Positions 6,658 through 13,326 of a stretch of DNA of 20,234 nt are shown here, piece after piece; the stretch's first letter is position 1; each line of letters opens with the position of its first letter. A program made the position numbers and the translations under genes. The DNA is from Actinomycetes bacterium (GTDB lineage: Bacteria; Actinomycetota; Actinomycetes; Mycobacteriales; Mycobacteriaceae). The stretch is taken from assembly GCA_023404955.1 (NCBI GenBank), contig JAEXZY010000013.1, forward strand, positions 1-20,234. Reading direction: 5' to 3'. The notes beneath the pieces are model-generated. The model was given only the letters and a program-made list of their open reading frames with translations, made no database searches and was not told the DNA's origin.

Positions 6658-7122
6658 GTGCCCACCTCCCTGCCGGTCGTTCGCCTGGACCCGGAACTGC
6701 CGATGCCTCAACGGGCCCACGACGGGGACGCCGGGGTGGACCTGTTCAGTGCCGCCGACGTCGAGCTGGCCCCCGGTGAGCGCGCGCTGGTCGGCACCGG
6801 AATTGCCGTCGCGATTCCGCACGGCATGGTCGGCCTGATCCATCCGCGGTCGGGATTGGCTGCGCGCGTTGGTCTTTCGATCGTGAACAGCCCGGGCACC
6901 ATCGACGCCGGGTATCGCGGCGAGATCAAGGTGTCACTGATCAACCTGGATCCGCGGGCGCCCATCGTCGTGCACCGGGGTGACCGCATCGCCCAGCTGC
7001 TGGTGCAACGAGTGGAGTTACCCGAGCTGGTGGAAGTCGCGTCCTTCGACGAGGCGGGGGTGGCCGACACGACCCGCGGCTCCGGTGGCCACGGATCTTC
7101 CGGCGGGCATGCCAGTCTGTGA
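6658..7122 (+). CDS. dut: Deoxyuridine 5'-triphosphate nucleotidohydrolase (dUTPase)
   Basis: Homotrimeric dUTPase that cleaves dUTP to dUMP and pyrophosphate, keeping uracil out of DNA and supplying dUMP for dTMP synthesis. All five motifs are present: DAGVDLFS (24-31), PRSGLA (63-68), GTIDAGYRGEIKV (80-92) with catalytic Asp83, RGDRIAQLL (107-115) and the flexible C-terminal arm RGSGGHGSSGGH (140-151). The arm has His where most bacterial enzymes have Phe, as in the M. tuberculosis enzyme. GTG 6658 gives 154 aa, the M. tuberculosis length, and fits a leaderless start; an upstream extension to 6613 would cross the DUF3093 start. The DUF3710 gene follows and is probably co-transcribed. Confidence 0.97.
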   Translation: MPTSLPVVRLDPELPMPQRAHDGDAGVDLFSAADVELAPGERALVGTGIAVAIPHGMVGLIHPRSGLAARVGLSIVNSPGTIDAGYRGEIKVSLINLDPRAPIVVHRGDRIAQLLVQRVELPELVEVASFDEAGVADTTRGSGGHGSSGGHASL

Positions 7123-7124
7123 CG

Positions 7125-7163
7125 ATGGCTCGAGAGACGTACCGACAAGCGCTGAGGTGGTAG
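7125..7163 (+). CDS. Possible 12-codon minicistron between dut and the DUF3710 gene
   Basis: Two bases after the dut stop, ATG 7125 opens a 12-codon frame (MARETYRQALRW) ending TAG at 7161-7163, two bases before the chosen DUF3710 start GTG 7166. Its last sense codons contain the GAGG that serves as the DUF3710 Shine-Dalgarno. It could relay ribosomes from dut to the next gene. It has no strong Shine-Dalgarno of its own and may be chance. Confidence 0.2.
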   Translation: MARETYRQALRW

Positions 7164-7165
7164 CA

Positions 7166-7864
7166 GTGGAAGCCGACGAGGAACTCGAAGGCCCGTTCGA
7201 CATCGATGATTTCGACGACCCCGACCAGGCGGCCATCGCGCGGCTGGACTTGGGCTCGGTGCTGATCCCGATGCCCGAGGCGGGCCAGGTCCAGGTGGAG
7301 ATCAACGAGACCGGGGTGCCCAGCGCGATCTGGGTGGTGACCCCGCACGGCCGTTTCACCATCGCCGCCTACGCCGCCCCGAAATCGGCCGGACTGTGGC
7401 GTGAGGTGGCCGCCGAGCTGGCCGAGTCGCTGCGCAAGGACGTACCCAGGGTCAGCATCGAGGACGGCCCGTGGGGTCGCGAAGTGGTCGGCTCCGGGGG
7501 TCCGGCCGTGGTCCGTTTCATCGGTGTCGACGGTTACCGCTGGATGATCCGCTGCGTGGTCAACGGCCCCGAGGAGAGCATCCGCGCACTGGCCGAGCAG
7601 GCCCGCGAGGCGCTCGCCGACACCGTGGTCCGCCGCGGCGACACCCCGCTGCCGGTGCGCACACCGCTGCCGGTCGCCCTGCCCGAGCAGATGGCGGAGC
7701 AACTGCGGGTCGCCACCGAGCAGGCGGCCGCCGCGCAGCAGGCGCAGGCCGCACCGGAACAACAGCAGCAGCAGCCCGAGTCGCCGCAGCCACCCGACGG
7801 GGCAGCACGCCGCGCCGCACAGGGTTCGGCGATGCAACAGCTGCGCACCATCACCGGCGGCTGA
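7166..7864 (+). CDS. DUF3710 family protein (Rv2696c-like)
   Basis: A 232-aa soluble protein of the actinobacterial DUF3710 family; function unknown. An acidic leader (EADEELEGPFDIDDFDDPDQ) is followed by the conserved core beginning RLDLGSVLIPMPEAGQVQVE, then IWVVTPHGRFTIAAYAAPKS and VRFIGVDGYRWMIRCVVNGP. The C-terminus is a Gln/Ala/Pro-rich low-complexity tract with a run of five Gln, closing with AMQQLRTITGG. Start choice is uncertain. GTG 7166 has GAGG eight bases upstream; GTG 7157 and ATG 7109 (which overlaps dut) are in frame. It follows dut closely and is likely in its operon. Its stop abuts the stop of the convergent hydrolase gene (TGA then CTA) with no base between. Confidence 0.88.
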   Translation: MEADEELEGPFDIDDFDDPDQAAIARLDLGSVLIPMPEAGQVQVEINETGVPSAIWVVTPHGRFTIAAYAAPKSAGLWREVAAELAESLRKDVPRVSIEDGPWGREVVGSGGPAVVRFIGVDGYRWMIRCVVNGPEESIRALAEQAREALADTVVRRGDTPLPVRTPLPVALPEQMAEQLRVATEQAAAAQQAQAAPEQQQQQPESPQPPDGAARRAAQGSAMQQLRTITGG

Positions 7865-8575
7865 CTAGCGCTGCGCCGCAGTCAACGCGGCGAGGCACGC
7901 CGTGCCCAGCACCGACGGGTCGGCGCCGATGTCGGCGAGCGTGACAGTGCGCAGCGCCGCGCGCGGCGCCGCGGCCACCCACTCGAGTCCGACCTGCAAT
8001 GGATGGACCGCGTCGTCGGTTGCCGACACCACCCCCATCGGCGCGTCAAGCCCCTCGAATTCGCCGACGGTCGGTGCGACGTAACGGGCGGCGGCGTCCA
8101 TCGCGTCCGGTAGGGCCGGCCACTGCGCGGCCCACGATCGGGTCAGCTCCTCGGCCAGCCACGCCGGGCTCGACGCCTGCATCGCGGCGGTGGTCGGCGC
8201 CAACCCGTCGCGGCGGAGCAGGGCCGCCGATGCCCGGGCGGCGTGGGCGGCGGGCGCGGTGTGGGGCTCGCCCGTCCACGCGGGCAGTGCGGCGAGCACT
8301 GCGACGACATTCTGCGGGTGTGACAGAGCCCACGCCGCGGCGACGGCCGCGCCGATCGACACCCCACCCACCGCAATCGGGGCCGCGGCGGCACGGGCGG
8401 CGTCGGCGAGCGAGTTGAGGTAGCCGTCGATGAGCCGGTGCGGATGCGGAGCCGGGGTCACGACCACCGCGCTGAGCTGGTGCAATGCCGGCGCGAACGC
8501 CCGGTGGACGAAGTCGTCGTCGGAACCGGTTCCGGGTAGCAGCACGGTCGTCACACCGCGCAGATCGACCGTCAT
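7865..8575 (-). CDS. Alpha/beta-hydrolase-fold protein (Rv2695-like)
   Basis: A 236-aa predicted cytosolic alpha/beta hydrolase. Strand beta3 and the oxyanion region read TTVLLPGTGSDDDFVHRAF (9-27), the nucleophile elbow is GGVSIGAA with Ser73, and the acid is Asp187 or Asp188 in VVSATDDAVHP. The final 45 residues contain no His, so the canonical late catalytic His is missing; only His191 lies near the acid. It could be a non-standard or non-catalytic member. ATG 8575 starts the frame without a recognisable Shine-Dalgarno or -10. It is divergent from the OB-fold gene across 135 bp and converges on the DUF3710 gene. Substrate unknown. Confidence 0.85.
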   Translation of the reverse strand: MTVDLRGVTTVLLPGTGSDDDFVHRAFAPALHQLSAVVVTPAPHPHRLIDGYLNSLADAARAAAAPIAVGGVSIGAAVAAAWALSHPQNVVAVLAALPAWTGEPHTAPAAHAARASAALLRRDGLAPTTAAMQASSPAWLAEELTRSWAAQWPALPDAMDAAARYVAPTVGEFEGLDAPMGVVSATDDAVHPLQVGLEWVAAAPRAALRTVTLADIGADPSVLGTACLAALTAAQR

Positions 8576-8628
8576 GTTTCGATCGTGCCTGGTCGTGGAA
8601 TTCGCTCACTCGCGGCCCCGCCGCGACG

Positions 8629-8680
8629 TTCGCATCTGGGAACCAACAGGTCTACCGTGGCGTTCGGTTGGAGTACCAAC
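8629..8680 (+). promoter_or_regulatory. Candidate promoter and operator of the OB-fold gene
   Basis: TTCGCA (8629-8634) and TACCGT (8653-8658) are 18 bp apart and fit a sigma-A promoter starting near 8665. Just inside the transcript lies GTTGG-AGTA-CCAAC (8667-8680), a perfect 5-bp inverted repeat. The octamer ACCAACAG occurs twice, at 8642-8649 and 8675-8682. These could be an operator or an mRNA 5' hairpin; evidence is weak. Confidence 0.3.
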
Positions 8681-8710
8681 AGCAAAACGTGTTAGAGGTC
8701 AGGAGAAGCC

Positions 8711-9082
8711 ATGGCCACGGCCGAGGGTTACCTGCGACGGCTCACCCGTCGGTTGACCGAAGACCCTGAGCAGCTCGACGTCGAGGAACTCAGCGACGAC
8801 GTGGCGAGCACCGGGGCGCAGAAGGCGATCGACTGTCAGCGCGGTCAAGAGGTGACCATGATCGGGACGCTGCGCAGCGTCGAGTGCAACGGCAAGAGTT
8901 GCGCGGGCGGGGTGAAGGCCGAGTTGTTCGACGGCACCGACGCCGTGGTGCTGGTCTGGCTGGGTCAGCGCCGCATCCCCGGTATCGAACAGGGCCGCAC
9001 CCTCAAGGTGCACGGCCGAGTCGGCAAGCTCGACAACGGCGCCAAGGCGATCTACAACCCCCACTACGAGATCCAGAAGTGA
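8711..9082 (+). CDS. OB-fold nucleic-acid-binding-like protein (Rv2694c-like)
   Basis: A 123-aa protein. Residues 1-40 are helical and charged (YLRRLTRRLTEDPEQLDVEEL) and 41-123 form a small OB-type beta barrel (VTMIGTLRSVECN ... GRTLKVHGRVGKLDNGAKAIYNPHYEI). The pattern of a GTL strand, VLVWLGQRRIPGI and KVHGRV is typical of single OB folds that bind nucleic acid or serve as partner modules. Three Cys (near 42, 59 and 64) are not arranged as a known metal site. ATG 8711 has AGGAG five bases upstream. It overlaps the DUF3159 gene by 4 bp, so the two are translationally coupled. The M. tuberculosis counterpart has nearly the same length. Role unknown. Confidence 0.92.
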   Translation: MATAEGYLRRLTRRLTEDPEQLDVEELSDDVASTGAQKAIDCQRGQEVTMIGTLRSVECNGKSCAGGVKAELFDGTDAVVLVWLGQRRIPGIEQGRTLKVHGRVGKLDNGAKAIYNPHYEIQK

Positions 9083-9789
9083 GCGCACCCGGCGACGAAC
9101 CGGGCACCGAGGACACACCAGCATCCACACCGGCACGCGGCGCTGCCGTCCTGGAACAGATGGGCGGCATCAGCGGGCTCATCTACTCCTCGCTGCCGGT
9201 CCTGGTCTTCGTTCCGGTGTCCACCGCCTTCGGTCTGCTGCCCGCCATCGGAGCGGCCCTCGGCGTCGCGACCCTGATCCTCATCTGGCGGCTGGCCCGC
9301 AAGGATTCCGTGCAGCCGGCCGTCTCCGGCTTCTTCGGCGTCGGGATCAGTGCGTTGATCGCCTACCTCGTCGGCGCGTCCAAGGGCTACTTCCTGCTCG
9401 GCATCTGGACGTCGCTGCTCTGGGCGGTGGTGTTCGCGATCTCCGTGGTGATCCGCAGGCCCGTCGTCGGATACATCTGGGGCTGGGTGCAGACGCAGGA
9501 TCGCGGCTGGCGTGACGTGCGCCGCGCGGTGTACGCGTTCGACATCGCCACGCTGGTGTGGGTGGCGGTGTTCGCGGCCCGGTTCCTGGTGCAGCAGCGC
9601 CTCTACGACGAGGATCAGACCGGCTGGCTCGGCGTGGCGCGTATCGCGATGGGGTGGCCGCTGACCGCGGTGGCCGCGCTGGTCACCTACGGCGCCATCC
9701 GGGCGGCCCGACGGGCGGTGCGGGAACGGTCCCCGGCCGACGCCGACGCCGACAGCGACAGCGACGACACGGTGGCAGAGCAGCGCTGA
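9079..9789 (+). CDS. DUF3159 integral membrane protein (Rv2693c-like)
   Basis: A 236-aa membrane protein with about six hydrophobic spans (roughly 32-50, 52-70, 84-100, 106-126, 155-171 and 186-206), a Pro/Thr/Ala-rich N-terminal tail and an Asp/Ser-rich acidic C-terminal tail (DADADSDSDD). It fits DUF3159, an actinobacterial family of unknown function. The start GTG 9079 overlaps the TGA of the OB-fold gene (GTGA, 4 bp), so translation is coupled and an earlier in-frame start at 8884 is not needed. The motif WGWVQTQDRGWRDVRRAVYAFD lies in the loop before the fifth helix and is a likely functional site because it is highly polar. Its stop codon lies in a 28-bp palindrome shared with convergent ceoC. 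Confidence 0.9.
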   Translation: MSAPGDEPGTEDTPASTPARGAAVLEQMGGISGLIYSSLPVLVFVPVSTAFGLLPAIGAALGVATLILIWRLARKDSVQPAVSGFFGVGISALIAYLVGASKGYFLLGIWTSLLWAVVFAISVVIRRPVVGYIWGWVQTQDRGWRDVRRAVYAFDIATLVWVAVFAARFLVQQRLYDEDQTGWLGVARIAMGWPLTAVAALVTYGAIRAARRAVRERSPADADADSDSDDTVAEQR

Positions 9790-9806
9790 GCGCGCTCAGC
9801 GCTGCT
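9779..9806. terminator. 28-bp perfect palindrome, bidirectional terminator of the DUF3159 gene and ceoC
   Basis: The 28 bp are fully self-complementary, with the axis between 9792 and 9793. The palindrome contains the DUF3159 stop TGA (9787-9789) and, placed symmetrically, the ceoC stop (9798-9796). Both proteins consequently end in Gln-Arg. RNA from either strand would fold into a very GC-rich stem of about 12 bp. No T-run follows, so termination would be non-canonical. Confidence 0.65.
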
Positions 9807-10461
9807 GAGGGCGCAGGAGCAGTTCCCGCAGTTCGTCCTCGACGTGGGCCACGGCCACGAACAGAAGCTCGTCGCCCCCCTCCAGGGGTTCGTCCCGCTC
9901 TGGAACGATCACCCGCGGCCCACGGAGAATCGTGACCAGCGTTGCGTCGCGCGGCAGCTCCAGGCGCTTGACCGGCTTGCCGCCCCACGGTGTGTCGTCG
10001 GGCAGCGTGATCTCGACCAGGTTCGCCTGCCCCTTGCGGAACTCCATCAGCCGGACCAGATCGCCGACCGAGACGGCCTCCTCGACCAGCGAGGCCAGCA
10101 TGCGCGGCGTCGACACCGCCACGTCGACACCCCAGGACTCGTCGAACAACCACTCGTTGCGCGGATCGTTCACGCGGGCCACCACCCGGGGCACCGCGAA
10201 CTCGGTCTTCGACAGGAGGCTCAACACCACGTTGGCCTTGTCGTCGCCCGTCGCGGCGATCACCACGTCGAACTCTTCGAGCTTCACCGACTCCAGCAGG
10301 CTCAGCTCGCACGCGTCGCCGAGGCGCCAGTGCGCCGCCGGGATGGCTTCCACGTCGATGTGATCGGAGTCGCGCTCGAGCAGGGTCACGTCGTGGGACT
10401 CCACCAGCTCGCGGGCAATGGACCGGCCGACTGCGCCCGCTCCGGCGATCGCAACTTTCAT
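9796..10461 (-). CDS. ceoC: TrkA/RCK-type potassium-regulatory protein CeoC
   Basis: A 221-aa cytosolic regulator of potassium transport. The RCK/TrkA-N Rossmann domain (1-130) opens with GAGAVG (7-12) and has Glu29 at the end of strand 2, expected to bind NAD(H) or another nucleotide. The TrkA-C domain is at about 137-215 (LVEITLPDDTPWGGKPVKRLELP ... GGDELLFVAV). It is one RCK unit, so function needs a dimer or a complex with CeoB. ATG 10461 has GAGGAG eight bases upstream. Its ATG overlaps the TGA of a 13-codon frame created by a tandem duplication upstream. It lies downstream of ceoB on the same strand and is surely in the same operon. No TrkH/TrkG channel gene is nearby, but a KimA-like permease is. 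Confidence 0.93.
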   Translation of the reverse strand: MKVAIAGAGAVGRSIARELVESHDVTLLERDSDHIDVEAIPAAHWRLGDACELSLLESVKLEEFDVVIAATGDDKANVVLSLLSKTEFAVPRVVARVNDPRNEWLFDESWGVDVAVSTPRMLASLVEEAVSVGDLVRLMEFRKGQANLVEITLPDDTPWGGKPVKRLELPRDATLVTILRGPRVIVPERDEPLEGGDELLFVAVAHVEDELRELLLRPQQR

Positions 10462-10536
10462 CTGCGCCGCTCCTCATAATCGTCGCCGGCGGTCTTCATC
10501 TGCGCCGCTCCTCATAATCGTCGCCGGCGGTCTTCA
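10457..10536. repeat. 38-bp tandem duplication between ceoB and ceoC
   Basis: Copy 1 is 10457-10494 and copy 2 is 10495-10532. Identity runs for 42 bp at a period of 38, ending in a third partial TTCA (10533-10536). The two copies are perfect, so the duplication is recent or homogenised. Each copy carries, on the minus strand, GAGGAG, an 8-nt spacer and ATG. The 4-bp TGAA at each junction is the microhomology expected for slippage. Confidence 0.97.
10458..10499 (-). CDS. 13-codon minicistron, second copy (before ceoC)
   Basis: ATG 10499 opens MKTAGDDYEERRR and ends with TGA at 10460-10458, overlapping the ceoC ATG as ATGA. Its own start has GAGGAG (10513-10508) eight bases upstream, supplied by the upstream repeat copy. 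It is identical to the minicistron before it. Translation is plausible; a role for the peptide is not. Confidence 0.35.
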   Translation of the reverse strand: MKTAGDDYEERRR

Positions 10537-10537
10537 C
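10496..10537 (-). CDS. 13-codon minicistron, first copy (after ceoB)
   Basis: GTG 10537, four bases after the ceoB stop, opens the same 13 residues (MKTAGDDYEERRR) and ends with TGA at 10498-10496, overlapping the next ATG as ATGA. It has no clear Shine-Dalgarno and would depend on ribosomes finishing ceoB. Confidence 0.3.
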   Translation of the reverse strand: MKTAGDDYEERRR

Positions 10538-10541
10538 GAGC

Positions 10542-11213
10542 TCAGCCCTCCGCGTCTTCGCTGGGCGGCAGCGCCGCGATCGCCAACGCCTCGGCGACAT
10601 GACCGGAGATCGCGGCCAGGTAGACCTGATCGCCCGCTTGGATCACGGTCTTGGGCTCGGGCAGCAGGCCTGCGCCGAACCGGATGATGAAGGCGACCCG
10701 GCCCGACGTCGCGGCCTCCAGGTCGGTGAGGCGGCGCCCGGCCCAGCTCTCGTGCAGCGCGAGTTCGGTGACGCCGACGTTGCCGCTGGGGTCGCGCCAC
10801 TTCGTCGTCTCGGTCTCGCGGATCAGTACGTTGAGCAGCCGGTCGGTGGTCCACGGCACGGTCGCGACCGTGGGGATGCCCAGCCGTTCGTAGACCGCGG
10901 CGCGCTTGGCGTCATAGATGCGGGCCACCACCCGCTGCACGCCGAAGGTCTCCCGGGCGACACGCGCGGAGATGATGTTCGAGTTGTCACCGGAGGAGAC
11001 CGCGGCGAACGCCGACGCGTTCTCGATGCCCGCCCGGATCAGCACGTCACGGTCGAAGCCCATCCCAAGAACGCGTTGACCCGGGAACGAGGGGGACAGG
11101 CGGTGGAAAGCCGTGCCATCCCGGTCGATGACGGCGACGTCGTGGCCGATCCTGGCCAGACTGTCCGACAGCGACGCGCCGACGCGGCCGCATCCCATCA
11201 CCACTACACGCAC
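10542..11213 (-). CDS. ceoB: TrkA/RCK-type potassium-regulatory protein CeoB
   Basis: A 223-aa paralogue and partner of CeoC. The Rossmann domain starts GCGRVG (7-12) with Asp30 at the end of strand 2, then SSGDNSNI (73-80) and VVARIYD (95-101). TrkA-C covers about 145-210 (VTELALHESWAGRRLTDLE ... PKTVIQAGDQVYLAAISG). Such subunits gate or regulate K+ uptake systems in response to nucleotides. GTG 11213 has GGAAAGGA six bases upstream. A weak minus-strand -10 (TAGCGT, 11285-11280) lies in the 118-bp gap shared with the divergent KimA-like gene. ceoC follows after the 38-bp tandem repeat. The pair is known from M. tuberculosis as CeoB/CeoC (TrkA/TrkB). Confidence 0.94.
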   Translation of the reverse strand: MRVVVMGCGRVGASLSDSLARIGHDVAVIDRDGTAFHRLSPSFPGQRVLGMGFDRDVLIRAGIENASAFAAVSSGDNSNIISARVARETFGVQRVVARIYDAKRAAVYERLGIPTVATVPWTTDRLLNVLIRETETTKWRDPSGNVGVTELALHESWAGRRLTDLEAATSGRVAFIIRFGAGLLPEPKTVIQAGDQVYLAAISGHVAEALAIAALPPSEDAEG

Positions 11214-11317
11214 TGCGGGTCCTTTCCGGCGGGGCCGAATGTGGCGTTGGCAGAGCTGTTACCACCCGTGCACTGAGGAACGCTACCGCTTTGCGACGCC
11301 TCACGACCGCCGGGCTC

Positions 11318-11323
11318 TACTCT
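11318..11323 (+). promoter_or_regulatory. -10 box for leaderless KimA-like transcript
   Basis: TACTCT is followed by 8 nt and GTG 11332. There is no Shine-Dalgarno before the GTG, which supports a leaderless start. No convincing -35 is seen at 17-18 bp. Confidence 0.5.
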
Positions 11324-11331
11324 TGGCATTC

Positions 11332-13326
11332 GTGTCCAAGCTTTCGACGGCCGCCCGACGGCTCGTACTGGGCCGGCCGTTTCGCAGCGACAAGCTCGCG
11401 CACACGCTGCTGCCGAAACGGATCGCGCTCCCGGTCTTCGCCTCTGACGCGCTGTCCTCGGTCGCCTACGCCCCGGAAGAGATCTTCCTGGTGCTCTCGG
11501 TCGCCGGGCTCTCCGCCTACTCGATGGCGCCGTGGATCGGTCTGGTGGTCGCTGCGGTCATGCTGATCGTGATCGCCAGCTACCGCCAGAACGTGCACGC
11601 CTACCCGTCCGGTGGCGGCGACTACGAGGTGGTGACCACCAACCTCGGCCCCACCGCGGGCCTGACCGTCGCCAGCGCGCTGCTGGTCGACTACGTGCTC
11701 ACCGTGGCCGTGTCAATGTCGTCGGCGATGTCGAACATCGGGTCGGCGGTGCCGTTCGTCGACCAGCACAAGGTGTGGTTCGCGGTCATCGCGATCCTGG
11801 TGCTGGCCTCGTTGAACCTGCGCGGTATCCGAGAATCGGGCACCGCGTTCGCGATCCCCACCTACGCCTTCATGATCGGCATGTACGTGATGCTGGGCTG
11901 GGGTTTCTTCCAGATCTATGTGCTGGGCCATCACCTGCGCGCCGAGTCGGCGGGCTTCGAGATGCATTCCGAGCACGGAGACGTCCTCGGATTCGCGCTG
12001 GTCTTCTTGATCGCACGCGCCTTCTCCTCGGGTAGCGCGGCGCTGACCGGTGTCGAGGCGATCAGCAACGGGGTTCCGGCGTTCCAGAAACCGAAATCCC
12101 GCAACGCCGCGACCACGCTGCTGCTGCTCGGCGGGATCGCGATCACGCTGTTCATGGGCATCATCATGTTGGCGCGCGCCACCGGTGCGCAGATCGCGGA
12201 GCGACCGCTGGAACAACTCGGCGGGGCGCCGCCGGACTATCAGCAGAAGACGCTGGTCGCCCAGTTGGCCGACGCGGTGTTCCACGATTTCCCGATCGGT
12301 CTCTACCTGATCGCGGGTGTGACCGCACTGATCCTGGTGCTCGCCGCGAACACGGCGTTCAACGGCTTCCCGGTGCTGGGGTCCATCCTGGCCCAGGACC
12401 GTTTCCTGCCGCGGCAGCTGCACACCCGCGGTGACCGCCTGGCGTTCTCCAACGGAATCTTGTTCCTGGCCTTCGGCGCGATCGCGTTCATCGTTGCGTT
12501 CCAGGCGCAGGTGACCGCGCTGATCCAGCTCTACATCGTCGGGGTGTTCGTGTCGTTCACACTCAGCCAGATCGGCATGGTGCGGCACTGGACGCGGTTG
12601 CTGCGCACCGAGACCGACTCGTCCGCGCGCGCTCGGATGATGCGATCGCGGGTCATCAACACCATCGGTTTCCTGTGCACCGGAACGGTGTTGATCATCG
12701 TCGTCCTCACCAAGTTCCTGGTGGGGGCGTGGATCGCGATCCTCGCGATGGCGGCGCTGTTCTTCATCATGAAGCTGATCCACAAGCACTACGCATCGGT
12801 GAGCCGCGAGCTCGAGGCCCGCGCGGCCGAGATGGAGGACATCGTCCTGCCCAGCCGCAATCACGCGGTGGTGCTGGTGTCCAACGTGCACCTGCCGACG
12901 TTGCGGGCACTGGCCTATGCGCGGGCCACCCGTCCCGACATCCTGGAAGCGATCACGGTCAGCGTCGATGACGCGGAAACCCGCGAACTGGTGCACAAGT
13001 GGGAGTCCAGTGACATCAGTGTGCCGCTGAAGGTGATCGCCTCGCCGTACCGCGAGATCACCCGCCCCGTCCTCGACTACGTCAAGCGGGTCAGCCGCGA
13101 ATCACCGCGCACGGTGGTGACGGTGTTCATTCCCGAGTACGTCGTCGGGCACTGGTGGGAGCAGGTGCTGCACAACCAGAGTGCGTTGCGGCTGAAAGGC
13201 CGGCTGCTGTTCGAGCCCAACGTGATGGTGACGTCGGTGCCCTGGCAGCTGTCCTCCTCGGAACGGCTCAAGAAGCTTGCGCCGCAGTCCGCCCCGGGTG
13301 ATGCCCGGAAGGGGTTCCTCGATTGA
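11332..13326 (+). CDS. APC-superfamily permease, KimA-like potassium importer (Rv2690c-like)
   Basis: A 664-aa membrane protein with about 12 helices (roughly 35-480) and a C-terminal soluble alpha/beta domain (about 505-640). M. tuberculosis Rv2690c is usually called an amino-acid permease, but from memory this sequence follows Bacillus subtilis KimA (YdaO) closely: ASDALSSVAYAPEE, YPSGGGDYEV, LLVDYVLTVAVS, ALTGVEAISNGVPAF, LAANTAFNGFP, RGDRLAFSNGI and LHNQSALRLKGRLLF all have KimA counterparts. Residues equivalent to those reported around K+ in KimA appear kept: Asp39, Tyr46, Asp120, Thr124, Thr239, Glu242 and Tyr401. GTG 11332 gives the MSKLSTAARRLVLGRPFRSD start. The next gene overlaps by 4 bp. 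Divergent from ceoB. K+ transport is inferred, not shown. Confidence 0.88.
   Translation: MSKLSTAARRLVLGRPFRSDKLAHTLLPKRIALPVFASDALSSVAYAPEEIFLVLSVAGLSAYSMAPWIGLVVAAVMLIVIASYRQNVHAYPSGGGDYEVVTTNLGPTAGLTVASALLVDYVLTVAVSMSSAMSNIGSAVPFVDQHKVWFAVIAILVLASLNLRGIRESGTAFAIPTYAFMIGMYVMLGWGFFQIYVLGHHLRAESAGFEMHSEHGDVLGFALVFLIARAFSSGSAALTGVEAISNGVPAFQKPKSRNAATTLLLLGGIAITLFMGIIMLARATGAQIAERPLEQLGGAPPDYQQKTLVAQLADAVFHDFPIGLYLIAGVTALILVLAANTAFNGFPVLGSILAQDRFLPRQLHTRGDRLAFSNGILFLAFGAIAFIVAFQAQVTALIQLYIVGVFVSFTLSQIGMVRHWTRLLRTETDSSARARMMRSRVINTIGFLCTGTVLIIVVLTKFLVGAWIAILAMAALFFIMKLIHKHYASVSRELEARAAEMEDIVLPSRNHAVVLVSNVHLPTLRALAYARATRPDILEAITVSVDDAETRELVHKWESSDISVPLKVIASPYREITRPVLDYVKRVSRESPRTVVTVFIPEYVVGHWWEQVLHNQSALRLKGRLLFEPNVMVTSVPWQLSSSERLKKLAPQSAPGDARKGFLD

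Noticed and set aside
7857..7879. Hairpin over the abutting stops of the DUF3710 and hydrolase genes
   Set aside because: Arms of only 5 bp (GCGGC/GCCGC) with a 13-nt loop; not convincing in this base composition.
11713..12996. 427-codon minus-strand open frame inside the KimA-like gene
   Set aside because: Antisense to a clear membrane protein; strongly His/Gln/Arg/Asp-rich, with no recognisable domain.
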